Below, in pieces: positions 44,600 to 57,995 of a stretch of 64,000 nucleotides of DNA; within the stretch, counting starts at the first letter, position 1; every line of letters starts with the position of its first letter. This DNA comes from Anadara kagoshimensis. Its lineage: Eukaryota > Mollusca > Bivalvia > Arcoida > Arcidae. A program made the translations under genes and the position numbers. Under the pieces are notes generated by a model. That model saw only the letters and a program-made list of their open reading frames with translations. It did no database searches and had not been told where the DNA came from. Where the stretch lies: NCBI GenBank assembly GCA_021292105.1, contig CM037865.1, positions 18,383,533-18,447,532 on the forward strand. The letters are read 5' to 3'.

Positions 44600-47300
44600 A
44601 ATTAGTATTTTCAGTATAAGTAAAATTGTTATCAATATCATGAAACTTATTATACCGTTTAAATTTTATTGTTCAAATTCCAAATACTTATCATGATGTA
44701 GCAAAACAATGAGTGTCAATATTAATCTTATGTATACACTAAGTTTAAAAGTAATACTTTTAGTGTTACACTCCACTTTTCAAAATTGAAATGTAGGATA
44801 GTGTTACACGCCATTTTTAAAAAATTGATACTATTTCTTTTCAACCAGTATACATATTCAATACAAAGAAATAACGTTTTCTTGTTTAAATACGTTATAT
44901 AATTTTAATTTCAGAAAATAAGGATACATTTTAATTTTAATTGTCATTTTACTTTCATGGTGAAGTTTATGCGTCCGACGTTTTAAAAAATAAACGACAC
45001 GTGTTCTTAATAAAGCTACATTTCATTTAAAAAAATTGATCATGATGTAGCAAAAATGTTCCCGTGGTTTATGAATTATATGTCTATCAGAAAACTAATA
45101 CATGTATTTAAATGGACAACTATACTCTTTTATATCATCAGGGGTATTATGAGGTATCAATCTTTATATACAAAGAGACCTTTGAAACATGTCGCACTTA
45201 AAATAAACATTTACCTTGAACGGACACTTAATCAAAATACAATTAGCGTTTGTTTGAAATACTCTTCGGAGACACTTAGCATCTGTCTTATATCTACAAG
45301 AAAAATTCTAAAACAAATCAGAAATATATCTGATCATTTGGAAGGAAATCGTACATTCAATATCAATCGTTAATCTACACAGACAATTAAAATGGCCAAC
45401 TGTGTATGAAAAATTCTGATAACATTATTAAATCACTAAAATGCAAATAATGATTAACGCCTGGTATCAATAATATAAAAATAACAAAAAATTATTGTTT
45501 ATTGCGTGTCACTGATATCTGCGTCTGGTAACAAACTTAATTAAAAATAAATTCAGGTGTTTACCGTAGGTATAAAAGTTTATTTTAAAATACCATCTTC
45601 CTGATCCTAGCACTTACAATAGAAGAAATTGTACCCATTGTACCCAGATGTAAAGTTAATTCTGTTTTAGCTATGGTAAAAATTGCTCTGAATTCACGTT
45701 CTGAATTATTACTGGGCACTTCTGACATTTATAATACCCATCTTACTGTTGGTGGGTTCGGGTTCTCTGTGACCGGGGTTGTCTTGGATGTGTTTGGCGT
45801 ATCATGGTTCTGTGTTTCTTACGCACAGTTTTAGTTGAACGCGTGGTTGATGTGGCTGGATAAGGACGAGATGCTTGCCCTTCCGGAACACCCGGCCTCG
45901 CTTCCTTGGTGGAGGTTCGCGTGTTTGGCCTTACTTATTGGTGCCAAAGTTATTACTTTGCTTTTGCATTGTAATTCGATCATGGATTAGTATGTTTCTC
46001 TTTGATGAATATTTAGTTTTTAATTTTGATAGTAAAGAATTATCATTTAAGGATTTTTTTAAATTGCCGGATAGATTTAAAACATGTGAGATATACATCA
46101 TTTTCACGTATTTTAGTTATAATATTAAACAGACAAAGCTATTTAATTTCATTTGCTATACTTATGATGATGATTGGCATTAGATTTAGAGTAAGTAATA
46201 TTCATTGTTTTATGATTAGTTTCATATTTCAAAAACATCATTGTACCAAAAAAAGTAAAGTAACCATCTTCCATCTTAAAAGACAATGTTAAAACGCCAT
46301 ATTGAAATAAAAATAATACTGTTTTTGGTCAGACACTTAAAATTAAAATGGTATCCAAAAGAGTGGCTAAATTACTTTGTAGAACTATTTATATACAGTA
46401 ATAAAAAGACAAATCTAACCTATTTTTAAGTCAAATGTATTTAATGTCGAATCCTCCCAGTATAAATGCTACTTCTTACTAATATATAATTCTACAGTAC
46501 TAGTTTAGCCTGCAATAAAGCACAAAGAAATCGAATCCAGCGATGTGGTGAAATTATTTCTGTTACAATTTTTACAACTACTTGAACTGACTAACAAAAT
46601 ATTTTAGTATGTATCATAATGTAGAATCATCTATACGCCTCAATAGCTAACCATACAAAGAACAAGATATTGCAAGAAAATATGAAGATAAAACCACTAG
46701 CCAAAAAGTAATTCTAGGTATTATGCCCATCTGATAATAAACAAAAAATCAGTGATGTGGTTTTACCGACGGTGAAATAAAGATGATCCAACAACCAGCT
46801 ATGACAAGTATTTATTATACACGGGTGATGTTAAAAATAACTTGTTCAATGCATTTCAGTCTAGAATAATAGATGAAGACGTTCAGTTTATTGTTGATTG
46901 GTGGAACAACAGGAGGAACCAGTCAATCTCTTAAAACTGACCTTAACGAAGTTTTGACCGAAAGTGCCCGACCTTCCGAAAAAAACCTGCTTCACTTTTT
47001 TCCTGAAAACTTTGTGTAACTACATTTGTCTTTCTTAAGGTTTTTCCATTGGTTGTGTTGTGGACTTCGATATTTTGTCTAATATGTTATATAGTATATT
47101 TTATATTTTATTTCACCATAGCTGACAACATATAAGATTATTGAATACAACCTAGAAATATGTCTCTATCTCATTCTGCTGAATAAAACTATACATTATA
47201 AAATCATAAAACAATTATAATCACACTCTATGAAGAAACTAATTGCAGCAACTGAAGTGACAAATTTAATATAATCGTATGTATAAAATAATTATCCGAG
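44600..47300. repeat. Compact arm of an old duplication (partner dispersed over 30.6-42 kb)
   Basis: Four blocks occur here in the same order as at 30850-31290, 36370-36450, 41230-41360 and 41640-41860. The other arm would have been expanded by insertions, among them the OTU transposon (between blocks 2 and 3) and the ATTT array. Identity is moderate and judged by eye. Repeats shared by chance remain possible. Confidence 0.45.
45735..45995 (+). mobile_element. 3' fragment of the YIDD-type retroelement (variant)
   Basis: 'ggttgtcttggatgtgtttg', 'gcgtatcatggttc', 'gagatgcttgcccttccgga', 'acacccggcctcgcttcc', 'tggaggttcgcgtg' and 'ttactttgcttttgcattgt' follow the order of 14270-14460. It is a distinct subfamily variant from the copies at 7.6 and 57.8 kb. 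Confidence 0.75.
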
Positions 47301-47714
47301 GCTGTTTCTTTGTGAAATTGTAGAGTTTTAATATATTTACACACAGAAAATAATACTGACAGACATTTTCAGAAATATAACATAATAGTCTCTCCATTGA
47401 ATCATGTTTTCAACACGTTAAAAATTATTGCTAATTTCGTAATAATACAGAACTTGTACGTTCAGTTATATATTGGCCCGTTCTGAATGTTTTAGAACTG
47501 CACATAAACATAAGCTTTTTAAAATCAGCATTTCATCAACCGATATTTTCCAAAAATGATGCACAAGCTTGAAACATGTCTTGGAAGAATAACAATTGGC
47601 GGTATTTCAATTGCTTTATGGTTGAATACCCCTGGTCCAATAAAAATGTAAGATTACCAATTTATGTCAAAAAACATAGTAAAGCTTTGAAAAACTTTAA
47701 AACTCACAAATTAA

Positions 47715-48180
47715 TTAAACATGATTACTTCCACCAGAAAAGTGAGACCGAGCGCTCTAGAAGAGTAGGTAAGTACATCCTTGTTCAACTACGTATACCG
47801 CAACCTGTGTTTTTTTTTTTAATTTAGATATAAAAGGAAACTTGATGGGGCCACTGGACGTCCAATATACCAATGGTACTTTAAGATACAGAAACATCAT
47901 ACTTTTTAATAATGAAACTTTTGAAGTACTTGATAGCAAATGCATGAAAATATAAGCTGTCTCTCAAAAACACTATCTTTTTTTTGATGATTTCTTCAGT
48001 TAAATTTTGTTTGTAGTCTGTTTGGTGCTTGACAAAATAACAAAAAGCATGTTTCAGCACCAGATATTTGTATCTTAACTTACCGTTCTTGTAAAAGAAT
48101 GACAAATTAATAATTTGTTTTAGAAGTTCGTATAAATATAGAATTCCGGAAAATGGTATTAAGTATAGAAATACCAAACG
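47715..48180 (-). pseudogene. Minus-strand reverse-transcriptase fragment of the same retroelement family
   Basis: On the minus strand, 48177-47881 encodes 'LLKQIINLSFFYKNGKLRYK' and then 'YLVLKHAFCYFVKHQTD'. This corresponds to the palm region upstream of the YIDD motif in this RT type ('FFFKNGK' followed by 'YFVKNH'-like residues). The 3' block ('gaccgagcgctctagaagag', preceded by 'cttccaccagaaaagtgaga') lies at 47728-47765 on the same strand sense. The YIDD region itself is missing, so an internal deletion has joined palm and tail. Confidence 0.6.
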
Positions 48181-49555
48181 TTTTTACTTTTACTTGAGAT
48201 TAACTGTAAGTGGTAATGTATTCAATTAATGTTTTAAATCTGCATATGCTGATGGCAAATATGGAATATATTTTATGAATAGAACAGCAACAATTTGGCG
48301 AATGTCAAAATTTGTGTTAGAATTTCTGAAAATGATTTAAAATGTACATGTACAGAAAATCTGATACATATCTTCCTTTTTTAATTTATGGATTCAATAG
48401 AGGTATGGGCGATTATGGCCTTTATGTTATCCCATCTTCTCTGCGTTTAGATGTAATAAAACAGCGAAAAGCACGCTTTGTTAGAGGCAATTATACTACA
48501 ATTTAATTTATAGAAATTAAATTAATTTATTATATTGAAGTAGTTTGGTCAATTTTTCGTCTGCTATTATTTTTGTCTTAATCATAAGGGGCTCGTCACG
48601 TATGATTTCATTCATTGTTAAGCGGCATTCACGCATATAGTTCGTGCACGTTCCTCGTGATCACTTCACATTTGATTTTGATTAGAAGGCAAGCAGATCG
48701 AAAAATCCCTCCAATAATCCCACCCATTATAAATCAAATTCTGCTGTTTCTATTGTATATTATCAGCTTTTCTCACGTGACGTCATGGATTTGGAATGGA
48801 TAGAGTTTAAACCGTTCATGGTATATTTTGTGGATGAAAAGATGTATATATAAAGGATATTATAGCATCAGCGGACTTATTATTTATGTGTTGTGTTCAC
48901 TGGTTGCCCAGTTGATATATCCGGAAGATGCATATGTTGGTGGCCCTCCATATCTATTCTTAGTGACAAGTCTTGAATGTCGACGATTTTAATCATCGTT
49001 GATCAGTTGTATAATTTTAGTTTAATTGTCAATATCTGTTGTTTAATCCTATTATATTTAATAAATCCATGACAAAAAAGTGCCAAATGAAAAATACTAT
49101 ATTGTTTTTTTTTTTTTTTTTTTTTTTTTTGCTTTCAAGACTGAACATATAATAATTCTTTAGTTTCATTTTGCGATACAACGCATTGTTATATCGCGTA
49201 ATAACTATTCATATATCTATTATTACGCTTTCTAATTAAGGCATTGAGGCGTATTTAGCAAAATAGTTATAACGCATTCCAATTCGCGTCATGTTAGAGT
49301 GTTCTCCTTATTATACTTTTTGCACATTTTACATAGACAGGCGTAACTTTACCAGCATTAAAATGTATTTAATACAAATCATTTTGTATGTAAACTAACT
49401 ATACATTCCTTTTTTCGATTGATGTAGTATGTATTATCATACCAAGTGTTTATTTTAATATCATAAAGATTATAAAGTCATTGTTCTAAATTTTGTATTC
49501 GATTCATTACATCATGTTACATCCTGTCAATTTCTGATTGGTTTTCACAATTCAG
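48181..49555. other. Non-coding spacer
   Basis: 49105-49130 is a 26-bp T-run. Near 49175-49200 'gcgatacaacgcattgttat' continues into 'atcgcg', forming a short stem. No gene supported. Confidence 0.4.
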
Positions 49556-49746
49556 GTTTTCAATAAACCAGTCAAAAGTTACTTGAAAATGCTTTATATG
49601 TGTACAGATCCGTTTACAACGATACTTCATCAGTATCGAAAGATTTGTATATGTAAATTAATTTACTATTACTGGCTTAAGAATGGTGTTGAAGTATATG
49701 CTAAACTTAATTTTCCTTCAGCTAATGATGGAATACGGAAAAACTG
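49556..49746 (+). CDS. Candidate internal exon, unidentified
   Basis: An open stretch of 63 codons is bounded by an acceptor-like 'ttttcacaattcag' (ending 49555) and a perfect donor 'gtaagt' (49747), ending in phase 2. The translation ('VFNKPVKSYLKMLYMCTDPF', later 'NFPSANDGIRKN') matches no domain I know. It lies on the same strand as, and 3.6 kb upstream of, the YWTD exons, so it could be an upstream exon of that gene, but chance cannot be excluded. Confidence 0.25.
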
Positions 49747-52700
49747 GTAAGTAGGAAACACACTTATCACTGTCAAATTAATTCACATAAATAAAAACAT
49801 ATATAGACAAATTAAATAGAATTCTATTTTTATTTCTTTCCATACTTTTTTAAACAAAGCCTTAGTATAATTGTATAAATGTAACTGTTGCTTTGGATTT
49901 AAACGCACATGAGATATGAATATACAAAAACAAACATACTGATATATCTTTAAAAGACGGTTTAAAATTTTGAACATTGACACAGTCAGTTAATCATTTG
50001 AACTTCTGACATTTAAGTGACGTTTTGTGCATATTTGCTTCCTAGATTACAACACCAACCAACTGTAACAATTGAAATTAAGCAACATAATTCGGACTTT
50101 TGGAGCTTAAATATATATAATATAACATATATATAAAGTTATAATATATACGGGTTAATATTGGATGGAATGACATCATACTTTAAATATCCCTCAGTCA
50201 ATAATTTATCTTTAGTATGTTGTTTTGTTGAGAAAAAATCCCGAACCGTAGTAATTTTTATCCCCGATAGATAATTTACTATATTTTTAGTATTAAGGTA
50301 TTTTCCGTAGATTTTCTGATATTTGAACTCGTATACATGAGTATGCGCTTTGCGAAATAAAAACAGAAATAGATATGCTTGGGTTTTTTTCTGTATTTGA
50401 ATTATTTTAATGCATTTATTATAATGGCGTGTGTCAGAAAGTCTCTATTCCCGTTGCCAGATTACCATACAATTAACTATATAATTTGTAAAAAAGATTT
50501 TTACGAGAAACTACACACATGCGTTTGTTTGATAAAATGAAAGAAATAACTTCATATTCTTGGGTTCTTAATTCGATCTTTTAAAAGGATAATCTCCCCT
50601 ACCTTTAATTCTAAATTTGCTTTTAAATTTAAAATTAAAACAATCTATATTACCTGTTAAAATAATTCCGTTTACAAACGTTTGTTAAATTTTACATTAA
50701 CCATTCTTTGTTAATTTATTGTATTTTATTCTCATGTTTGCTACGTAAGGACCCATATTTTTTTTCAAAATGGTCGAATGTAAATACTTTATTCGTTTGC
50801 ATCAGCGTAATTTATCCTAAAAATATATATTTTGCAGACACCAAAGTATCAAATTGTATATAAAAATATGAAAATAAATCTGATCATTTTTAGGTGAAAA
50901 TTACCAATGAAGTCACTCAAAACTTAAGTTGTGTAATAACTATTTCCAAAACTTGTGTCTAAACGTTTTTTTTTTTTTGAAAGCCTATATTTTAACACTA
51001 TGAGCCTTCCTGAAAGGTCGCTATCTCAAATATTTTTGCAAATTCATATGAATGGAAACAATTTGTTTGTGAATTTTACAACTTTATTTTGATACGCTAT
51101 ACCCAAATCATTTCTACTTTGTCGATAATTTTTTCACCTGTAAAGATCGGCGTGAATAACAAGTATTTTAAGCGACGGGGACTGAGAAAGACCCTACCTT
51201 GTCAATTGATGTGTAATTTGGTACGAACACGATGTTATATGTTTATAGAATGCATGCAGATGATCTTATAAAAGACACAAAAGACTTTGTATTATAAAAA
51301 TTGTCAAATGGTGTGTATGGGGCCCCAAAATCGACACAATGTCACAATAACAAAACTAAACTATTAATTTTAGCCATTTTCCTGATTTAAAAATGTGAAA
51401 ATGCAATGCAATGCAATAACACGCATATGTAAAAGGAGATAGTTAAATGCATACATATCGCAATGTCGACTGCAGATTTTAGGGAAACGTTATTTTCATA
51501 CGATTATATTGACCTATCGGTTACTTTGTATTGTTGCATAGTCTTGAATACAATTACTTTCCTCAGTATCGGCAATCACCTTAATATTAAAATGCGACGA
51601 CGTTTTATATCAACCTGTGTTTTTGTTTCCCTTGTCCATTTGTGCACAAAAATCCACATAAGAATTCAACTTAAATAAGTTGCGATAGAAGTTTATTTTA
51701 ACTGTGTGATTAGTGATACTTAATATTGCAATATATTTTGTCTAACAATAAAAATATTTTAAAATATAACAGTACGAAAGTACTTGCTTCCTAATTTTTT
51801 TTTCAAAGTATGACAAAACTATGCACTATTTAAACGTTAAATTTTTGTATTTTAAAAAGTAAACTTTCCATTCATATACAGTTTATTCTACAAAGAGACG
51901 TCACCCTCGAATTCGCATAATAAATATCAAGCCTAATGGAACAAAAGTACAAATACAGCAAAATCTAATTCGTTTAGTAGTGATTCATTAAGAATCAGTG
52001 GCATCGCTTGGTGTTAAAACAAGCTGATTTACAGATAGTATTTTTTCAGAGAAATTCTTTGCTCGAATAACAGCTCTGGATAGAGTGCTCTGCAAATGAC
52101 AACATCCTGATTTCTTGATCCGATACCACTTTTTTAACAGACTACAATCGATTTCGGCCTATCTTCGGCTACTTTCTAAGCCTAACTCTATTGCAATAAA
52201 AGTCGAAGATTCTGTGTCACGTCAAACACAAACACTATCTTAGTTCATGTACGCAATTCACAGTGAAAATCCTACTCAAGGTCGTGTTTGCGAAATTATA
52301 CAATATAATAATGCAAGTTACTCGAGAATGTTACTTAAACGTAAAAAATGTCAACGCTACCAAACAACAAAGTAAATGAAATACAAATCGAGTGCGTATG
52401 TTGGTTTTCCCGGAAAACACATTTAATCTTTTAGCAAGGCCTAGCTCCTCCTTATAGACATTAATCAAATCAGAAGTTTCTTGAAACAATGAGCATTTAT
52501 ATCCTTGACTGTCCCGGAATTTTCCCTAATACGATCCAAATGGAAAATTGGTTTGATTCCCTAAAACAGTCGTCAAAGATAGTCTGAAATCGTCAACGGA
52601 GCTTACATATAATTAGAGTTTTAGTTTTACAACTGTTACACTACATTACCTTTTTGGAGTGTAATTTCTCATAAGTAGTGCTTTGGTCATAATTTTTCAA

Positions 52701-53395
52701 GATATTGAAAAGGTATATGCCAACCAATTAGATTTATGTCATTAATTAATTTTAAGGATTGTTTTAAATACCGTTATGTGTTTGATCTTCGACCAATTTA
52801 TTTGCTGCAAGCTGTCTGCTATTATTAACAAAATGCAATGATAAATATGATGTTCAATATTAATCCTCTAAATTGAATTTTCTACGATATATGAAAGTAA
52901 AAATAACTTTATTGAGGCTACCTGTATAAGAAGATATTAATCTTAATATAAACATATAGCTCATGGGTTTTTAAAAATATAACCTTTTTATTATCTCATA
53001 AATTTCCATCTCAATACCATAATGTAATCGTTTTAAAATCATAATTTTGTTGTAGAAATGCAGACTTTTTAAAAAATATATATGTTTTTTTCTCATTATA
53101 CAAACTGAACTTTGTTTCACAATCCTTTGCATGATGGTTTCAAAAAAGGATTTCTCGATCCCGTTTAAACTTTCAGCAAACATACTTTTCAATTGAATGT
53201 ATTTTGTGATGATTTCTGGAAAGAAATCGTCATTGTAATTATCAATATATTAAGATTTTACAATTTGTTGTACCTTGATGTTCTATTAATATTTTAATGT
53301 TTTTACAACTATAAACGAGTTCTTATCCAAGCTTAACTGCAACTAAATTTTTGAATACTTTTAATAGACCACGATAATTGTTTTTATCTACACAG
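49747..53395. other. Non-coding, AT-rich
   Basis: No gene or repeat boundary supported. There is a 'tgcaatgcaatgcaat' run near 51402 and a T-run near 50968. Confidence 0.4.
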
Positions 53396-53770
53396 AGCTT
53401 GATGTTTGTCCAGTTGAAGAATTACACCGATATTTTCATTACTGAATTACTTCAAACAAAACTGGTGACGATTGTAGAACCTTTCGACTTCGTGTACCAT
53501 GATCCTTCTATTTTATATATTCACTCCTACCATTATCAAGATATATCAAGCAGGCCTATTTCAATGCATCTAGAGATCCACGGGATGTTGTCAAACATGT
53601 CTTCAAAACCATTGATATGAAGTTCGATTGGCGAATGAGAAACATTTATATAGCCCAAAAGAATTTTATAGAAGTAACAGATATTGACGGAAATTACCGA
53701 CGAACACTGTATTGGCAAAACATGACATTTATACGAAACATAGTATTGGATCCAGTGAAAGGGTATTTAA

Positions 53771-53824
<54 letters not shown>

Positions 53825-54560
53825 GTGTGATTAACAGTAATAATTTGTCCTTTTCTTTATCTACCCTTCAGTGTGTTAACAAAATTATATTATTAAATTT
53901 TGTTACTTTTTTTCTAACTTTTACTCTCTTTCTCTCTCTCTCTCTATCTCTCTCTCTCTCTCTCACTCTCTCTCTCTCTCTTATTAGTATTAACAAATTT
54001 CCATCATATATTGTAACATACCCTGATCTTTCTATTTGTTAACAGATACTATTTGTCTCTCATTTAAGATACTTGTTTTGGGCTCTTGCGGATCGTTTCA
54101 AACATATAGAGCGAGCAAGTATGGCCGGCGATGAAGCAAGCCGCAACATAATTATCACAATAATATAAAACAACCACTTGGATTAGCGTTGGACTCAAAT
54201 AACTCAACACTATATTGGAGTGATGAGTTTTTCAACACGATAAAAAGTGCAGTTACCATGGAAACGAGAGAGCCACAATATTGAAGTTACATGCAGCTAC
54301 ACCTGGACATCTTGCTCTATTTCACAACACGTTATACTGGATTGACAACAAAACCATACAATGAATGCATTAGTACTTGAATCCATGGAATCTGATTTTG
54401 TTGCAGACCTGCCACAAGAGCTTCTGCTAAAAAAGTTTATCATCACAAATCAGGAATAAAACTGCTCATTCCTTTTTTCTAGCTTATCCCAACTTTAAAG
54501 TGGGAGTGTTTGAAGAACAACGATTTCGTGATGGTAAAACAATAAATACATCAGGCCTGT
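53396..54560 (+). pseudogene. LDL-receptor class B (YWTD) exons, frameshifted copy
   Basis: Encodes part of a YWTD beta-propeller, the ligand-releasing module of LDLR/LRP-type cell-surface receptors. Exon 1 (53396-53762) follows an acceptor 'atctacacag'. After a frameshift near 53605 it reads 'KFDWRMRNIYIAQKNFIEVT', 'DIDGNYRRTL' and 'NIVLDPVKG', then a donor splitting the Gly codon. The intron (53763-54068) contains two (TC)n tracts. Exon 2 starts at 54069 with 'YLFWALADRFKHIERASMAG'. Two more frameshifts separate it from 'LALDSNNSTLYWSDEFFNTI' (about 54183-54242) and 'HNTLYWIDNKTI' (about 54322-54357). A further acceptor-like site at 54482 precedes 'YPNFKVGVFEEQRF'. The spacing of 'LDP.K..LFW' and 'LYW.D' motifs is typical of the family. 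Decayed exon copy or assembly-error-ridden real exons are both possible. Confidence 0.7.
53771..53823. repeat. (TC)n microsatellite in the intron
   Basis: About 50 bp of TC repeats, with a second tract at 53930-53980, both inside the intron between the two YWTD exons. Confidence 0.95.
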
Positions 54561-54738
54561 CGAAACTTTATCACTAAGCTAACAAATTAGAGATAATCGA
54601 CAGCTTATATCGACCCCCGTTGGCTATATATCGATAGCATATAAAGTGTCTCCCGGCAATTTTTCTATTACTATATACTTATATCTTTGACTTCTTTTCG
54701 TTAGCCTAGTGTTAATTTGTCAACATGTCTGTACTTTA
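54556..54738. mobile_element. Degenerate second copy of the Tc1/mariner-like MITE
   Basis: 'cctgtcgaaactttatcact', 'aagctaac' at the left and 'gttagcctagtgttaatttg', 'tcaacatgtctgtac' at the right correspond to the termini of the MITE at 35255-35470. Internal matches include 'tttgacttcttttcgttagc' (source copy has 'ttttggttagc'). It abuts the last YWTD exon fragment. Confidence 0.65.
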
Positions 54739-55384
54739 ACTAGTAGTTTTATAACAATATATATATCTATTAGTTGCATATAGTCACTTGCATTTTTCTT
54801 ACATTAGTATGACCTTATGTAATGCTATTATGGTTGGCATCTTTATTATTTATATCGTCTGTCTCTTAGACGAATTTTTCTTACTAATTAATCTAAAAAT
54901 ATGTCATTGTGTCTAAACACATCCATCTTGTTGACTTGCATTTAATGACCGGAAATATATGTCATCGTAAGGAGTTTGTATTGAAATACAAACTTTACAA
55001 TAACATCAAATGTATAAAGTTTCTGCAATTTTTCCTTTCATACCAATCTAAGTGATGTTTAAACTTTTAAATATTTTGTGATCAAACAGATCTAGTTAAC
55101 TGTAAAACTGGTTTAAGCATATATTCCAGGTCATTGATGATTTGATAATACACCCTCTTGTTAAGCCATTGCTAATTATGTAACTGTAATAATAGAATTG
55201 AAATACTGAAATCGTCAAGAATATATTACTTTATATATTAAAAAAATTTTCTTTTGAATTTCAATTAAACATAGTTATCTTTGATTTACTTTTATGAAGC
55301 TTTTGATCAAATACTATGAATTAAAAGAAATCAACATTAAAGAAATTTGTGGCGAGTTTATGTTAATATGCCTTATACAACTAA
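54739..55384. other. Non-coding spacer
   Basis: AT-rich, nothing recognised. Confidence 0.35.
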
Positions 55385-55664
55385 CTGTCAATTGTAATGT
55401 GTTTGTTTGTATTACACAGTCAACTAGAATAGAGTTTAACCATTTCGAAGCACATGATATTTGAGTCAATATTTACCAGGCCATCTTGAATTTAGTTTTA
55501 CTATTTCAGATAATGTTTTTGTGCCTATATTGCACAGACTATCCTAAGTAAGTTTTAATATTTCAACGCACGTAATGTTTGCGTCTGTATAATTACACGT
55601 CATCTTGAATATAGTTTTACGGTTTCAAGGAACATTATGTTTTCGTGTCTATTAAACAGGTTTG
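55385..55664. repeat. About 60-bp tandem repeat, 4.5 diverged units
   Basis: Units start near 55421, 55482, 55540 and 55601 (best seen in 'catcttgaatttagttttac' and 'catcttgaatatagttttac'). Each contains 'atttcaa..ca..taatgttt' followed by 'gtgtct.tat..ta.acag'. A partial unit precedes the first. Confidence 0.8.
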
Positions 55665-57750
55665 CACAAAATATTTCTATCACTCATCTATTACGTGTGA
55701 ACAACTTACCCTGGATCCCCTAACTGGCCATACTTTGCCTGCAGCTGTGGTAAAGATTACCAGTTGATAGAAAGGGAAAATGCGCAAGTAATAAAGGTAA
55801 GGTTAACCTTGTGTCATAGCAATTTACAATATCACTAAGACAAAGTCACTTGACGACGTGAATTAGCTAAGAAAGACTAAGGAAAGGTACTAAGAAATAT
55901 TGACTTTAAATGAATTTACTGATATTATTATTGATAAGTAAAATCAGGAGAAAATATTTTAAAAATAATTAATGACTATGGAAATAATATATTATTATTA
56001 TATTAATTGGAAAATTCACTACATCCAAAGGCAGTATTTATAATAATCAGACGAACAATGCAATGAAAAGTTCAATATTGAAACCATTCTAAAGAAAACT
56101 GTTGGTAAATCATGTTCACACCTTTTGAAAGTTAGACTTTATTGTAATGTTTTCATTAAACAATTATTTTCAACCCAGGCTTATCAAGCCCCTCAAAACG
56201 TTTATGGCCGTGAACACAACGGGTGTTGACAAGTATTGTATCTGTGTATAAAATACAAATGAATGTTTGTAGATGTTCCATAGTTCCATGGTTTTCGTTC
56301 AATTTAAATTTTACTTGTTCACGGTGTCGCATGTTAAATCAGATGTGATTAACCTCATTGAAAACTTCCCTGGTGTAAATTCAAGTGTTTTAATTAAATC
56401 TGCAGTTTACAAAGTTTTTTACATTGCTTTTGGATTACGATTTTGACATGTATTGGTGTGTTTTTTGTTTTCAAAATAAGGTTTTAACTATGGCTGCAAA
56501 CATTATTATCCATTACGCCAACTTTTATATGGCAACTGATGTGTTTTAGATTTTTATGTTTAAATGATCGTCTTAATCGACAAATATATGATCGTGTGTG
56601 CTGTTAGGTTAGGTTTTGAAATGGCATAGATAGTGAAAAAATAAGATCCTAAAATCAATTATAAAATACATCGGCACTCTAGATACCACGCGTCCAATCT
56701 TTGATAAAACCACAAAGAATTTACTTCATGGTCAAAATTTTATCAAGTTTAATGTGTTATAAATTGTCATAAATATCTTTAAGGTAAAACATTTTTCTCA
56801 ACAAACTAAAACTCAATTTCTTTGCCAAGTATAAAAATAATTCATTTCAAAAATATTTATCATATTGATTTCATATATTCATGTAATGGGTCACACAAGC
56901 TAATACATTTCGATTTTCCCCTAACACCCCCAAAATGATCCTTTAGTAAATAACTTGGACACGAGGTCAACCCATATAAAACTATGATTATGGCCAATAG
57001 GTTTATATAGTCTAAATTTCATAAGTATTATGCTTATTGTGGCAGATACTATTAAATATTGATTATTGGCTTTTTATTTTCTTACAACTGCAGAAAAAAT
57101 TGACATTTTAATTCTATTTTAACTTGCACGAAAAATTCTAGATGTTAGTCAGTTTTATATAGGTCATTTGATCTTTATCCTATGATTTAAATTGGACCTA
57201 TTTATTCAAAAGTTTTTTAAACTTTGTCTCGAAGTTGCTTCAAGTTCAATTCTCTTTAGATCTTGTCTAGTACTTTACTTTGCGCAAGATAGAAACATTT
57301 TATTTAAGATCTTTTCTTGAACTGCAGTCTTGTTGAAATCTCGAAAATGTCTTTAAAATGTGTAACTGATACAACTGTAATTGAATTGTAAATTTATGAG
57401 GATACTTTTAAAATTTTGTAGAAAAAAATAATAAAAGTGACTATAAATGTGTCAGTAGTTTCTGAGAAGTCTATGAATAAATAAGGTCACTGACGCCAAT
57501 CGAAATTAAAAAACACGAGGGACAATAAAATCGCTTTGGCAAATTTAGTGTACCCATATTTTGAAAATTTATAGGACTATTTAATATGTCTTTTTTCAAG
57601 TGTTTAACTAATTTAATTTATTTTGTAAGACATGTGTTCATCCTGAAGACAAATACTTTGATATAACATCCTTACATATAAAAAGCAGTTATTTGGATTA
57701 TATGGTTCAGATTCGTGGATCATTTCAAACTATAAGGAAATATGAAGGAA
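55665..57750. other. Non-coding spacer with one retroelement scrap
   Basis: 56178-56225 ('ggcttatcaagcccctcaaa', 'acgtttatggccgtgaac') is a plus-strand fragment of the retroelement coding end ('RLIK..K'). No genes. Confidence 0.45.
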
Positions 57751-57754
57751 CTGT

Positions 57755-57995
57755 GTATTGTTGATAAGTTTGATGTCTCTGTGTCCAGGATTGCCCTGAA
57801 TATATTTGACGTCACAGAGTTTCCATGTTTTTTTACACAATTGTATTACACACGTAGCATTTGTAGATAGATCAAGAGGAGGTGCTTACCCTTATGGAGC
57901 ACCCGGCCTCACTTCTCTGGTGAAGTTTACGTGTCTAACCTAACTTGCCAGTTCCAAAGTTTTTACTTTGCTCTTGGATTGTGATTCAAACATGG
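57755..57995 (+). mobile_element. 3' fragment of the YIDD-type retroelement
   Basis: Close match to 14240-14470: 'tttgatgtctctgtgtccag', 'gattgccctgaatatatttg', 'aagaggaggtgcttaccctt', 'ggagcacccggcctcacttc', 'gtgtctaacctaacttgcca', 'tttttactttgctcttggat'. It is the best preserved of the short copies. Confidence 0.85.

Noticed and set aside
45056-45373. 105-codon plus-strand frame
   Set aside because: It lies in the duplicated non-coding block; the partner at 31.1-31.3 kb has no matching frame.
48830-48860. TATA-box-like 'gatgtatatataaagg'
   Set aside because: No downstream gene or transcription start context supports a promoter.
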